51,129 bases of DNA from Methanobacteriota archaeon (GCA_029547145.1 JAKPPV010000030.1:1-51129); one strand, 5' to 3'. Positions 34,141-43,115 are shown, counted from the first letter of the stretch. Numbers and translations are program-made. The notes: generated by a model from the sequence alone, not told the origin.

Positions 34141-34715
34141 CAGCTCCCCGTGCCGCACTCCTCTGGGACAGTCCGACCACCTTCGTCCGGTTCGTCGAGG
34201 ACTGCGGGGTTGCCTGCCAGCTCGTCACGCCCCAGCTCTGCGCAGCGCCATTCTTCCGGGGGTCGTTCTCGGTCCTGGTGGTCCCCACCGGTTTTGCGAA
34301 CGCGGCCTACTCGCGGACCCTGATCGCCCTCCGGGCCTCCCGTGAGCGCCTCCGGCGTTTCCTGGAACAGGGCGGGGCCCTGCTGGTCTTCGGAGCGGCG
34401 ATCGACCGTGCCGATGCCTACGACTGGCTCCCGTTCCGTCTCGTCTACCACCACGAGCACGCGCCCTGCCGGCTCGACCCCGTCGAACCGGTACTCTTCG
34501 ATGCTCTCTTCGGTGATTACGACTCCGACGCGATCGAGTGCGACGGGTGGTTCGAGGAGCACGAGGGCGAGGTGATCGCGACGGCCAAGGGTCGTCCCGT
34601 AGCCGTTGCAAAGAAGGTCGGGGACGGGCTGGTCGTGGCGACCACGGTCCATGAGTATCCGTCGCGGGGATTTTTCCCTTTCATCGGACGGGAGAGCCGG
34701 GAGGCCGTCTTCTAG
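34137..34715 (+). CDS. Unknown protein with amidotransferase-like (ThuA/DJ-1-type) fold, RtcB operon
   Basis: The product is 192 aa from TTG 34137, which overlaps the rtcB stop (TTGA) and has GGGGTGATC at an ideal distance. The layout FSVLVVPTGFANAAYS, RRFLEQGGALLVFGAA is that of class I amidotransferase-like flavodoxin folds; the nucleophile-elbow Cys is absent, so it is not a glutaminase. AECDGWFEEHEG and KKVGDGLVVATTVHEYP are in the second half. It may bind a nucleotide or RNA end. Operon position suggests a link to RNA repair. Confidence 0.65.
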   Translation: MTAPRAALLWDSPTTFVRFVEDCGVACQLVTPQLCAAPFFRGSFSVLVVPTGFANAAYSRTLIALRASRERLRRFLEQGGALLVFGAAIDRADAYDWLPFRLVYHHEHAPCRLDPVEPVLFDALFGDYDSDAIECDGWFEEHEGEVIATAKGRPVAVAKKVGDGLVVATTVHEYPSRGFFPFIGRESREAVF

Positions 34716-34724
34716 GCGGCGCGT

Positions 34725-35654
34725 TCACCTGCTCAGCCGGAGGACGTCCCCGATCGTATCGATATACTCGACCCGGATCCCGACCTCTGACTCCAGGTAG
34801 GTCTTCGCATCGACCGCTTCGGGGACGCGCTCCATCAACGAGAAGGCGCCGTAGTCCCGGATCCGCTCGGTATACCTGACGAGCCGGCTGTTCTCGCGCG
34901 GCAGGAGGAGGAGGCTCTTGCCCCCTTCCTTTGCTGCCCGGGCCTTCTCCACGACGCCGCCGATCGCACCCACTCTCCCCTCGTGGTCGATTGTACCGGT
35001 CATGATCACGTCGGGCCGGGGGTGGTTCCCCTCGATCGCCGCGACCATCAGGAGGGTCATGAGCGCGCCGGCCGATCCGCCGTCGACCGCCGGCACCCTG
35101 TCCTCGGCCACGATCGAGACGATCACGTCCGACGACGAGAGGTTCCGGCCGGTTGTATTCTGTGCGACGTACGCTGCGGTGTTGGCTGCATCCTGGAAGG
35201 TCGTGCCCATCAGCGGGGTGGTATTGACAAGAACCCGCCCCCGGCCCGGCACGATATCGACGGTGACGTTCAGGAGCGATCCGGTCAGTTCGGTCCTCTG
35301 GAACGAGAATGGTCCATCCTGTTCGTAGACCGTCCGCTGCAGCACGGCCGGCGCCTCGAGCGAGGCTGAGCCGGAAACCGGTTCGGCCCCGGGCGCTGCG
35401 TTCTCCCCGGCGGGGAGGGATACGACCGAGCGATAGAATGCGAGCTGGTCCTCGTAACCTTGCAGGGAGAGGTTTAACTGTTCGAGCTGCTCGTGCAGGT
35501 CGCTGTTCTGCTCCTCGAGTTCCTCGATCCGGTCCAGGAGCTGTTGCTCGGTCCCGTTTCGGGCCGTGAACTGGGAGGGATCGAGGCAACCGGCAGAGAC
35601 GATGCCCAGGACGAGCAGGAGTGCCATTCCAGCGTGCGAGAGGTGCTGTCTCAT
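34725..35654 (-). CDS. Lon-type (S16) protease-domain lipoprotein
   Basis: The product is 309 aa. The N-terminus has a signal with lipobox SAGC (Cys23); a coiled coil spans about residues 35-72. The C-terminal half is the S16 domain with nucleophile Ser194 in DGGSAGALMTLL and Lys237 in GGVVEKARAAKEGG, the Lon dyad, and LLLLPREN after it. No ATPase domain is present. It should be anchored outside and cleave itself or other surface proteins, as in the small family of archaeal S16 proteins. RBS GGAGTG precedes ATG 35654. The promoter has a perfect inverted repeat. Confidence 0.85.
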   Translation of the reverse strand: MRQHLSHAGMALLLVLGIVSAGCLDPSQFTARNGTEQQLLDRIEELEEQNSDLHEQLEQLNLSLQGYEDQLAFYRSVVSLPAGENAAPGAEPVSGSASLEAPAVLQRTVYEQDGPFSFQRTELTGSLLNVTVDIVPGRGRVLVNTTPLMGTTFQDAANTAAYVAQNTTGRNLSSSDVIVSIVAEDRVPAVDGGSAGALMTLLMVAAIEGNHPRPDVIMTGTIDHEGRVGAIGGVVEKARAAKEGGKSLLLLPRENSRLVRYTERIRDYGAFSLMERVPEAVDAKTYLESEVGIRVEYIDTIGDVLRLSR

Positions 35655-35696
35655 GATTCACTCCGGGCGCCCGGGCCCTGTCAGGCCACGGTGTTG

Positions 35697-35731
35697 ATGT
35701 AAAACGTATTTTACATTTTTGTATATATATC
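35697..35731 (-). promoter_or_regulatory. Palindromic operator and TATA box of the Lon-like lipoprotein gene
   Basis: ATGTAAAA, four bases, TTTTACAT forms an exact inverted repeat at 35697-35716. The TATA box (ATATATAC on the minus strand) lies at 35721-35729. The predicted transcript start falls inside the repeat, the typical place for an archaeal repressor. No candidate regulator is adjacent. Confidence 0.55.
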
Positions 35732-35945
35732 CTGTCAATACGGCCGGACGGGCCCCTCTCCTCCGGGACACGCCGGAACGCACCTGGTGGGAACCGCGCG
35801 CCGGATCCGTTCACAACCCGCGTCTTCCCTCTCCCTTCGGAGAGTCTGCCCTCGAACCGACTCCGGGTCCATCCGTCTGTTGCCGGACTTTTACGGCCCC
35901 GGGAGGCCCGGAGAACAAAAAACTTATTGTGACGACCCGTTAACG

Positions 35946-36389
35946 ATGTCGATGAGATGTGAGCCGATGGAGACGTACGAGATCTCAGCCGCGGCCGACT
36001 CCCGCGCACTCCAACCGATCCTGATGGCGCTCCATGAGCTCCTCAACCGCCTGCCCGTGACCGCCCGCTCCCGGGAACGGCCTGGCATTCGGATAGAGAA
36101 CGGCCAGGTGGTCGACATGGTCTATACCGGGCCGGTCCTCGAGGAGGTACTGGAGGTCAACGAGATCCGGCGGGTCCGTCCCGCCGACGGTCCGTACCGC
36201 GGGATACCCGTCGTCGTCGCCCCGGTGAGGGGTTCGGACGGAACCGCCATCGCGGCGATCGGGGTGGTCGATATCACGGGCATCTTCGATCTTGCCTCCC
36301 TGATGGAACACCAGTCCGCGATCATCAGCCAGGTCTGTGGCACGGGCCCCTGCCCGGTGGAGGGGCCCCGGGGGGAGCCGGTCAGATGA
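35946..36389 (+). CDS. DUF2111 methanogen protein
   Basis: The product is 147 aa from ATG 35946; ATG 35952 and 35967 are equally open. ACTTATTG at 35922-35929 would place the transcript start at about 35950, favouring the second. The body shows PILMALHELLNRLPVTARS, IENGQVVDMVYTGPVLEEVL, GIPVVVAPVRG and AAIGVVDITGIFDLASLM, a GAF/roadblock-like alpha-beta fold typical of DUF2111. The function is unknown. It overlaps birA by 4 bp (ATGA), so the two are coupled. Confidence 0.75.
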   Translation: MSMRCEPMETYEISAAADSRALQPILMALHELLNRLPVTARSRERPGIRIENGQVVDMVYTGPVLEEVLEVNEIRRVRPADGPYRGIPVVVAPVRGSDGTAIAAIGVVDITGIFDLASLMEHQSAIISQVCGTGPCPVEGPRGEPVR

Positions 36390-37366
36390 AGGAGTCGCTC
36401 TACCGCACGATCCGCCTTCTCGAGGAGGCGAAGGGCCCCATCTCGGGAGAGGAGCTGGCAGAACGGCTCGGGGTGACCCGTGCCGCCGTCTGGAAGCAGA
36501 TCCAGGAACTGCGCGAGCAGGGATACGACATCGCCTCGTCGCAGAAGGAGGGGTATACACTCCGCCATCCGAGTGGACGCCTGCTCCCGTACGAGATCAA
36601 AAAGCACCTCAAGACACGCGCGATCGGCCAAAAGATGCATTACCTGCCGACCATTCCATCCACCATCGATGTGGCCCGGCGGTTCGCGAGTGAAGGCGAT
36701 CCGGAGGAACTCCACGGCACGATCGTGATCGCCGAGGAGCAGACCGGGGGTGTCGGACGGCTCGGGCGGGCATGGGTCTCACCGGAGGGCGGGATCTGGA
36801 TCACGATCATCCTGAAGCCCTCGATCCCGATCGACCACGTCTTCATGATCACGATGGCCGGCGCGGTCGCGATCGCCCGTGCGATCCGGCGCGAGTTCGA
36901 CCTCGGGGCGATGATCAAATGGCCGAACGACATCTACATCGGCGACAAGAAAGTGGCAGGTCTTCTCCTGGAACTCTCGGCGGATGCGGATACGATCCAC
37001 TACTGTCTCCTGGGGATCGGGGTCGACGTCAACTTCGACCCGTCGGTCCTCTCCCCGAACCTCCAGAAGTCGGTCACCACGATCCGTGCCGAGCTGGACC
37101 ACGAGGTCGACCGCGCACGCTTCCTGGCCCGAGTTCTCCGCGAGTTCGAGCGGCACTTCGATCTCCTCGAGGCACAGGAGTACGACGCGATCGTCCGGGA
37201 GTGGAAGTCGATGTCGTGCACCCTCGATCACCATGTCCGCATCACCACCCTGAAAAGGTCGTTCGAGGGCGAGGCGATCGACATCGACGAATACGGGGCC
37301 CTGATCATCCGGAAGGAGAACGGGAAGATCGAACGGGTGATCGCCGGCGACTGCATCCACCAGTAA
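36386..37366 (+). CDS. birA: Biotin protein ligase/biotin operon repressor BirA
   Basis: The product is 326 aa. An N-terminal winged helix (ISGEELAERLGVTRAAVWKQ, IQELREQGYDIASSQKEGY) marks the class II, DNA-binding form. The ligase core has TIPSTIDVARRFA, EEQTGGVGRLGRAWVSPEGG (biotinoyl-AMP loop near residue 120), KWPNDIYIGDKKVAGLLLE and GIGVDVNFDP; the C-terminal SH3-like domain ends KIERVIAGDCIHQ. It biotinylates the carrier domain of PycB and, when loaded with biotinoyl-AMP, should bind the box before bioY 70 bp downstream. Confidence 0.96.
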   Translation: MKESLYRTIRLLEEAKGPISGEELAERLGVTRAAVWKQIQELREQGYDIASSQKEGYTLRHPSGRLLPYEIKKHLKTRAIGQKMHYLPTIPSTIDVARRFASEGDPEELHGTIVIAEEQTGGVGRLGRAWVSPEGGIWITIILKPSIPIDHVFMITMAGAVAIARAIRREFDLGAMIKWPNDIYIGDKKVAGLLLELSADADTIHYCLLGIGVDVNFDPSVLSPNLQKSVTTIRAELDHEVDRARFLARVLREFERHFDLLEAQEYDAIVREWKSMSCTLDHHVRITTLKRSFEGEAIDIDEYGALIIRKENGKIERVIAGDCIHQ

Positions 37367-37409
37367 CCCTGCCGTCTCCTCCACCGGAACCCCGTCACGT
37401 TCATCTCCA

Positions 37410-37441
37410 TTGTCAACCAACTTTTTTTTGATGGTGTACGA
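37410..37441 (+). promoter_or_regulatory. BirA-box-like inverted repeat at bioY
   Basis: TTGTCAACC (37410-37418), a 14-nt spacer, and GGTGTACGA (37433-37441). The left half agrees with TTGTNAACC at all fixed positions, the right half with GGTTTACAA at seven of nine, and the spacing fits described BirA sites. The spacer contains the T8 run that acts as the promoter, and the right half reaches the bioY start codon. Confidence 0.55.
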
Positions 37442-37962
37442 TGTTCGGTGACCTCACCCTCGCCTCGAGGACCGCCCTCACGGCGACCTTTGTCGGTCTC
37501 ATCAGCCTGGGTGCCTGGATCTCGATCCCCTTCGTCCCCGTCCCGCTCACGCTCCAGACCTTCTTCGTCCTGCTGGGAGGCCTCCTGCTCGGGCGCTGGG
37601 GGTTTCTGCCCCCGCTCTCGTACCTGGTGCTCGGTGCCCTCGGACTCCCGGTCTTCCACAACGGACTGGCGGGGATCGGGGTCCTCCTCGGGCCGACGGG
37701 TGGGTTCATCGCCGGGTTCGTGGCGGCGGGGCTCTGCACCGGTCTCGCCTACGAGCAGTCCACGAGGATCGTGCGTGTGAGCGGACTTTTACTCGCGACG
37801 CTCCTGATCCACGCGTTCGGCGTCGGCTGGCTGGTCCTCTCGACGGGGATGAGCCTGGAGGCGGCCCTTGCGGTCGGTTCCCTCCCCTTCCTGCCCGGGG
37901 ACGCGGTGAAGGGCCTCGCCGTATACTCGCTCGGGGACCGGCTCCGCGAGGTCTCTCCGTGA
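37441..37962 (+). CDS. bioY: Biotin ECF transporter substrate-binding subunit BioY
   Basis: The product is 173 aa with six membrane segments. Family traits: ISIPFVPVPLTLQTFFVLLG, GRWGFLPPLSYLVLGALGLPVF and GIGVLLGPTGGFIAGF, the BioY biotin-pocket region. It binds biotin outside and passes it through together with the ECF module encoded by the next three genes. Start ATG 37441 is inside the BirA box, so repression would act directly. GTGA overlap couples it to the first ATPase. Confidence 0.95.
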   Translation: MFGDLTLASRTALTATFVGLISLGAWISIPFVPVPLTLQTFFVLLGGLLLGRWGFLPPLSYLVLGALGLPVFHNGLAGIGVLLGPTGGFIAGFVAAGLCTGLAYEQSTRIVRVSGLLLATLLIHAFGVGWLVLSTGMSLEAALAVGSLPFLPGDAVKGLAVYSLGDRLREVSP

Positions 37963-38606
37963 TCGAGTGTCGAAATCTTTTGGCACGGGGCCTCGAACTA
38001 CCGGCCCTCTCTCTCCCTCCCGGACTCACGGCGGTCATCGGTCTCAACGGGGCGGGAAAGACCACCCTGCTCGAGCTCGCAACGGGGCTCCTGCTCCCCG
38101 AGCGGGGCGGGATCCTGGTGGACGGTCGTCCGCCCCGCACCATCGATGCCGGGTGGGTCGCCGCCTTCCCCGAGCGTTCGCTCCTCTTCTCGCGGGTCCG
38201 CGACGAGGTCGCCTCGTGCTGCCGGTTCGGTGGCGTCGACTGTCCGTCCACCGACGAGCGCGTGGAGGAGGCGGCACGGGCGACCGGTATCCAGGACCTT
38301 CTCGAGCGATCGACAACGGAGCTCTCCGGTGGCGAGAAGGCGCTCGTCTCCCTCGCCGCTGCCCTCGCCGGGCGACCGCGGGTCCTCGCGCTCGACGAGT
38401 TCGACGCGAGTCTCGATCCCGGCACGCTCGCCCGCCTCTTCTCCCTGATCCGAAACGAGGGCATACCATACGTTCTCTGGTCCACCCACAACCCCGCACT
38501 CGCTGCAGGGGCCGACTGCGTGGTCGCGCTCGATCGGGGACGGCTCACACGAACGGGGACGCAGGCCCTCGCGCTCTTCGAGGAATGGGAGAGGGGGACC
38601 GACTGA
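37959..38606 (+). CDS. ECF transporter ATPase EcfA1 (BioM-like)
   Basis: The product is 215 aa from GTG 37959. Walker A GLNGAGKTT (about residues 29-37), signature LSGGEKALVS, Walker B RVLALDEFDASLD and H-loop STHNP are present. The Q-loop, normally FQNPDDQLF in EcfA proteins, reads AAFPERSLLF, so the conserved Gln is missing. It is shorter than typical EcfA (about 270 aa). It works with EcfA2 to power biotin uptake. Confidence 0.9.
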   Translation: MIECRNLLARGLELPALSLPPGLTAVIGLNGAGKTTLLELATGLLLPERGGILVDGRPPRTIDAGWVAAFPERSLLFSRVRDEVASCCRFGGVDCPSTDERVEEAARATGIQDLLERSTTELSGGEKALVSLAAALAGRPRVLALDEFDASLDPGTLARLFSLIRNEGIPYVLWSTHNPALAAGADCVVALDRGRLTRTGTQALALFEEWERGTD

Positions 38607-39187
38607 TGAAGGTGGTACTGGACCAAGTCCTGTGCCGGCGGGAGCGGTTCGTCCTGCGGGCGGATGCCCGCCTCGGCGAGGGGCTCCACCTCGTCTCGGG
38701 CCCGGTCGGTTCAGGCAAGTCAACCATTGCCCTCCTGCTCGGCGGGGGGCTTTCTCCGACGGAGGGCCGCATCGACCTTATCGGGATCCGCCGGCGCCTG
38801 CTGATCCAGCAGTTTGCCGAGTTCCACCTGACGGGAAGGACGGTCCTCGAGGAGGTGGCATCGTGGGGTCTCGATCCGTCGATGCTCCCCGACCTCGCCG
38901 GACCCGGGGTGGACGCGGCGTCGGACCCCTTCCGCCTCAGTCGCGGCGAACAGAAACGGCTCGTACTCGGGTGCGCCCTCGCCACCACACCCGACCTTCT
39001 GGTCCTGGACGAGCCCTTCGCCTCCTGTGATCTCCGGGCGAAGCGCCGGATCGGACGTCTCCTCACCGACCGTCCCGGCCTGACGGTCGTCCTCACCCAC
39101 GACACCCGGTATCTCCCTGCCCCGGACCATGCCTGGACGATCGACGGGGGGGTGCTGAGGTCCGCCGCCGTCGCCGGGAGGACCTGA
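38606..39187 (+). CDS. ECF transporter ATPase EcfA2
   Basis: The product is 193 aa; TGATG overlaps the previous stop. Walker A GPVGSGKST, Q-loop LLIQQFAEFHLTGRTVLEEV, signature LSRGEQKRLVLG, Walker B LLVLDEPFASCD and H-loop VVLTHDTRY are intact. It keeps the Q-loop that EcfA1 has lost, which would give an asymmetric ATPase pair. It is short, as is EcfA1. Confidence 0.9.
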   Translation: MKVVLDQVLCRRERFVLRADARLGEGLHLVSGPVGSGKSTIALLLGGGLSPTEGRIDLIGIRRRLLIQQFAEFHLTGRTVLEEVASWGLDPSMLPDLAGPGVDAASDPFRLSRGEQKRLVLGCALATTPDLLVLDEPFASCDLRAKRRIGRLLTDRPGLTVVLTHDTRYLPAPDHAWTIDGGVLRSAAVAGRT

Positions 39188-39840
39188 TGCAGGACGTCCG
39201 CCTGCGCCTTCTCGCCCTCGTCGCCCTCTCGCTCGCCGCCTACCTCTCCATCGCCGGGGCGATTCTCGCCTGTGTCTGGTGGCTCGCCTTCTCCCGCCGC
39301 AGCAGGGACCTCCCTGCGTTCCGCACGGTTCTCTGTCTGGGAATCATGGTGCTGCTGGCCGGGATCGCCACCTCGCTCTCGGGAGGGGACGGCCTCTCGT
39401 ACCTGATCCGTATCGGCATGGTCCTTCTGATCGCCTCATTCGCCTATTCGCACCGACAGGATGGCGAGCTCCTCGACCTCGGGGTCTGGCTGCTGGGGCG
39501 CGGTCCGGGCTTTGACCTGGGCCTCACCGCTGAGCTTGCCCTCCAGGCGATCGACGTGGCACGGGAGGACCTCTTCCGGATACGCCTCGCCACCGCCCAG
39601 AAGGGGCCGGCATCACGCTTTCGCCGCTGGGTATCGATCGGCACGGCGCTCCTTTTCTCCCATCTCCGGCGGAGCAGGGAGGTGGCCCTGCTCCTGGCCC
39701 TGCGTGGGTACCGGGGGGGAGGAACACACTGCCCCCGTTTTCAGCAAAAAGAACAAGACCTTCCGGCCGCCCTCTCTGCGATCGCTGTTCTGCTGTGCTC
39801 GTTCGCTGTATCGAGGGATATTTTAATACTTTTGCAGTGA
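39187..39840 (+). CDS. ECF transporter transmembrane coupling subunit EcfT (BioN-like)
   Basis: The product is 217 aa with about five membrane helices. The cytoplasmic helix with SREVALLLALRGYRGGG carries the A-R-G coupling motif that docks the ATPases; a second one would be FDLGLTAELALQAIDVAREDL. It links BioY to EcfA1/EcfA2. TGATG overlap with EcfA2. The last hydrophobic span ends the protein (AVSRDILILLQ). Confidence 0.88.
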   Translation: MQDVRLRLLALVALSLAAYLSIAGAILACVWWLAFSRRSRDLPAFRTVLCLGIMVLLAGIATSLSGGDGLSYLIRIGMVLLIASFAYSHRQDGELLDLGVWLLGRGPGFDLGLTAELALQAIDVAREDLFRIRLATAQKGPASRFRRWVSIGTALLFSHLRRSREVALLLALRGYRGGGTHCPRFQQKEQDLPAALSAIAVLLCSFAVSRDILILLQ

Positions 39841-39861
39841 ACAGCTCTTCCGGCTTTTATC
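39818..39861 (+). promoter_or_regulatory. pycB promoter region with two TATA-like boxes
   Basis: GCTTTTATCC (39853-39862) is about 29 bp before ATG 39886 and would give an almost leaderless mRNA. A second one, ATATTTTAATAC (39819-39830), would give a transcript including the GAAGGTG ribosome binding site. No BirA box is apparent here. Confidence 0.45.
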
Positions 39862-39885
39862 CAAGATAAGAGCAGAAGGTGCGAG

Positions 39886-41640
39886 ATGAGTGCTGCAATG
39901 CCCAAAATACCGCTTCATATCACCGATACGACCCTGCGGGACGCCCACCAGTCACTCATCGCAACTCGACTGCGGACAGATGATATGCTTCCCCTGGCCC
40001 GGCACCTCGATCGGGCGGGGTTCTGGTCCGTCGAGGCATGGGGGGGAGCGACCTTCGACACCTGTATCCGTTTCCTGGCCGAGGACCCCTGGGAACGGCT
40101 CCGCCGGCTGAAGGAGGCCCTGCCGTCCACGCGGATCCAGATGCTGCTCCGCGGTCAGAACCTGGTCGGCTACCGTCACTATCCCGACGACGTCGTCGAC
40201 CGTTTCGTCCACGCCGCCGCGAAAAACGGGGTCGATGTCTTCCGCATCTTCGACGCGGTCAACGACGTGCGTAACATGGAAAGGGCGATGCGGGCGGTCC
40301 GCGACGTCGGTGCGCACCTCCAGGCGGCGATCTCGTACACGGTCTCCCCGGTCCACTCGGTGGAACGCTTCGTGAAGATGGCCAGGGAGCTCGCGGCGCT
40401 CGAGGCAGACTCGATCTGTATCAAGGACATGGCGGGCCTGATCATGCCGCACGCGGCACGGGACCTGATCACCGGGATCAAGCGCGCCACCGGCCTCCCC
40501 GTCTGCCTTCACTCCCACTCGACCTCGGGGATCGCCTCGATGTCGTACCAGGCCGCGATCGATGCCGGGGTGGACATCCTCGACACCGCGATCTCCCCGT
40601 TCGCGCTCGGGACATCCCAGCCACCGACCGAATCGGTGGTCGCCTCGCTCGTCGGAACCGAACGGGAGACCGGGATTGACCTGTTGACCCTCCGGGAGGC
40701 CCGGAATGCCTGTCTGGCCCTGCGAGAACGATATGGCCCCCTCATCGACCCGATCTCGGAGCGGGTCGACTCGGACGTGCTTCTCTACCAGCTGCCGGGG
40801 GGGATGATCTCCAACCTCGTCTCGCAGCTGAAGGAGCAGGACGCCCTCGACCGCCTCGACGATGTCTACCGGGAGGTGCCGCGGGTACGGGCCGACCTCG
40901 GGTACCCCCCGCTCGTCACCCCGACGTCGCAGATTGTCGGGACCCAGGCGGTCCTGAACGTGATGCTCGGGGAGCGCTACAGGAACGTCACGAAGGAGGT
41001 CCGCGATTATGTCCGGGGACTCTACGGGCACTCCCCTGCTCCCATCTCCGAGGAGATCCGCCGGAGGATCCTCGGGGACGACACCGAGCTGGTGGACTGC
41101 CGGCCGGCGGACCTGCTCGAGCCGATCTACGAGAAGATGTTCGCCCAGGCGATGGAGCAGGGATTCGCCCGCTCGGAGGAAGACGTCCTCACCTACATCC
41201 TCTACCCGTCGATCGCGCCTTCGTTCCTGCGGGGCGAACGGTCCGCCGAGCCGATCCCGAGTGTGCGTCCCGGGGAGGCGGTCGCCCAGATGGTTGCCGA
41301 TGTGCCGTCGGTGATGGAGGTCGAGGTGGACGGCGAACGCTTCTCGGTCCGCATCCTCTCGGTCGAGGGGACGGCGGTCACCACCGGGATCGAACGCCGA
41401 GAGGAGCGGGTTCCCAAGGGCGACATCGTGAACGGTGTCAAGTCGAACATGCAGGGGATGGTCCTGGAGGTCAGGACGAGCCGGGGGGCAACGGTCAGGA
41501 AGGGGGATACCCTGGTCGTGCTGGAGGGGATGAAGATGGAGAACCCGATCCCCAGCCCGCGCGACGGGACGGTGACCGAGATCTACGTCGATGTCGGTGA
41601 CGTGGTCCAGGCAGGGGACGTCCTTCTGGTGGTCGAATGA
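39886..41640 (+). CDS. pycB: Pyruvate carboxylase subunit B (carboxyltransferase and biotin carrier)
   Basis: The product is 584 aa. The N-terminal carboxyltransferase barrel has [59 protein letters not shown] and the metal/Lys region CIKDMAGLI, then LHSHSTSG. The C-terminal biotinyl domain has [11 protein letters not shown] with Lys550 as biotin site. With PycA it makes oxaloacetate for the incomplete reductive TCA route to 2-oxoglutarate. It is transcribed next to birA and the biotin transporter and overlaps pycA by 4 bp. Confidence 0.97.
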   Translation: MSAAMPKIPLHITDTTLRDAHQSLIATRLRTDDMLPLARHLDRAGFWSVEAWGGATFDTCIRFLAEDPWERLRRLKEALPSTRIQMLLRGQNLVGYRHYPDDVVDRFVHAAAKNGVDVFRIFDAVNDVRNMERAMRAVRDVGAHLQAAISYTVSPVHSVERFVKMARELAALEADSICIKDMAGLIMPHAARDLITGIKRATGLPVCLHSHSTSGIASMSYQAAIDAGVDILDTAISPFALGTSQPPTESVVASLVGTERETGIDLLTLREARNACLALRERYGPLIDPISERVDSDVLLYQLPGGMISNLVSQLKEQDALDRLDDVYREVPRVRADLGYPPLVTPTSQIVGTQAVLNVMLGERYRNVTKEVRDYVRGLYGHSPAPISEEIRRRILGDDTELVDCRPADLLEPIYEKMFAQAMEQGFARSEEDVLTYILYPSIAPSFLRGERSAEPIPSVRPGEAVAQMVADVPSVMEVEVDGERFSVRILSVEGTAVTTGIERREERVPKGDIVNGVKSNMQGMVLEVRTSRGATVRKGDTLVVLEGMKMENPIPSPRDGTVTEIYVDVGDVVQAGDVLLVVE

Positions 41641-43115
41641 CCTTCTTCGAGAAGATCCTGATCGCGAACCGGGGTGAGATCGCGATCCGCGTGATGCGGG
41701 CCTGCCGCGAGATGGGGATCGAGACGGTCGCCATCTACTCGGACGCGGATACAAACTCGCTCCATGTTCACTACGCCGACGAGGCCTTCAGGGTCGGCGA
41801 GGCGCCGCCATCGAAGTCGTACCTCCGGATCGACCGGATTCTCGATGTGGCACGGAAGACCGGGGCGGAGGCGATCCACCCGGGATACGGCTTTCTCGCC
41901 GAGAATGCCGATTTCGCGCGGGCGTGCGAGGAGGAGGGCGTCGTCTTCATCGGCCCCAGCTCCCGCACGATCGAGATGATGGGGTCGAAGATCGGCTCCA
42001 AGCAGATGATGCGCGCGGCAGGGGTCCCCGTCGTTCCCGGTACGCCCGAGGGGATCCAGGATCCCGAGGAGGCGAAGCAGGTTGCCGGGGAGATCGGGTA
42101 CCCGGTCCTCGTCAAGGCCTCGTCTGGGGGAGGAGGGATCGGGATGCAGGTCGTCCACGACGAGTCCGGACTCGAGAACGCGATCGCGACCGGCAGGCGT
42201 ACCGCACAGTCCGCCTTCGGGGACCCGACGGTCTTCCTCGAAAAGTACCTGGTCAAACCCCGCCACATCGAGGTGCAGGTCCTCTGCGACAGGCACGGGC
42301 ACTCCATCCATCTCTACGAGCGCGAGTGTTCGATCCAGCGCCGGCACCAGAAGCTGGTCGAGGAGTCGCCGTGCCCGATCATGACCGACGAACTGCGGGA
42401 ACGGATGACCGCATCGGCGCTCGCCGTCGCCCGCGCGTCGGACTACGTGAACGCCGGGACGGTCGAGTTCCTCTACGCGGATGGGCAGTACTACTTTATG
42501 GAGATGAACACCCGCCTGCAGGTCGAGCACACGGTGACCGAGCTGGTCACCGGGGTGGACCTGGTCCGCCAGCAGATCGCGATCGCGGCGGGCGACCCGC
42601 TGGCCTACAGCCAGGACGAGATCACCCTGCGGGGGCACGCGATCGAGTGCCGGATCAACGCAGAGGACCCGCTCAACAACTTCCAGGCGACCCCGGGTAA
42701 GATCGTGCGCTACCGGTCCCCCGGGGGCCCGGGTGTCCGGCTCGACTCGGGGGTGCACATGGGTTACGCGATCACCCCGTACTACGACTCGATGATCTCG
42801 AAGCTCTGCACCTACGGAATGGACCGGCAGACAGCGATCGAGCGGATGCGCCGGGCGATCCTCGAGTACGTGATCATCGGGGTCAGGACGACCCTGCCGC
42901 TTCATTACGCGCTGATGAACAACCGGCAGTTCATCGAGGGGAAGACACACACCCATTTCCTCTCCGAGGAGCACATCCAGAAGTCCCTGATGCGGGCACT
43001 CCGCGAGGACGAGGCGCGGATGGCGACGCTGGCCACCTCCCTCCGGCAGACCCGGGAGGTGGCGGCGATCTCTGCCGCGGTGAACGCCTACCTCCGCTCC
43101 CGTCCGAAGGGGTGA
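41637..43115 (+). CDS. pycA: Pyruvate carboxylase subunit A (biotin carboxylase)
   Basis: The product is 492 aa. [48 protein letters not shown] (the ATP-grasp glycine loop), [46 protein letters not shown] and [11 protein letters not shown] are all diagnostic. It carboxylates biotin on PycB with ATP and bicarbonate. ATG 41637 is in the pycB stop (ATGA). The pycB-before-pycA order is noteworthy but occurs in related methanogens as I recall. Confidence 0.97.
   Translation: MTFFEKILIANRGEIAIRVMRACREMGIETVAIYSDADTNSLHVHYADEAFRVGEAPPSKSYLRIDRILDVARKTGAEAIHPGYGFLAENADFARACEEEGVVFIGPSSRTIEMMGSKIGSKQMMRAAGVPVVPGTPEGIQDPEEAKQVAGEIGYPVLVKASSGGGGIGMQVVHDESGLENAIATGRRTAQSAFGDPTVFLEKYLVKPRHIEVQVLCDRHGHSIHLYERECSIQRRHQKLVEESPCPIMTDELRERMTASALAVARASDYVNAGTVEFLYADGQYYFMEMNTRLQVEHTVTELVTGVDLVRQQIAIAAGDPLAYSQDEITLRGHAIECRINAEDPLNNFQATPGKIVRYRSPGGPGVRLDSGVHMGYAITPYYDSMISKLCTYGMDRQTAIERMRRAILEYVIIGVRTTLPLHYALMNNRQFIEGKTHTHFLSEEHIQKSLMRALREDEARMATLATSLRQTREVAAISAAVNAYLRSRPKG

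Noticed and set aside
35760-35945. Second BirA box upstream of DUF2111-birA
   Set aside because: A CGTTCACAA half-site near 35808 has no partner at 14-16 nt spacing.
37959-39840. Cobalt or nickel ECF transporter
   Set aside because: Direct coupling to bioY and birA indicates biotin; no CbiM/CbiN-like genes present.
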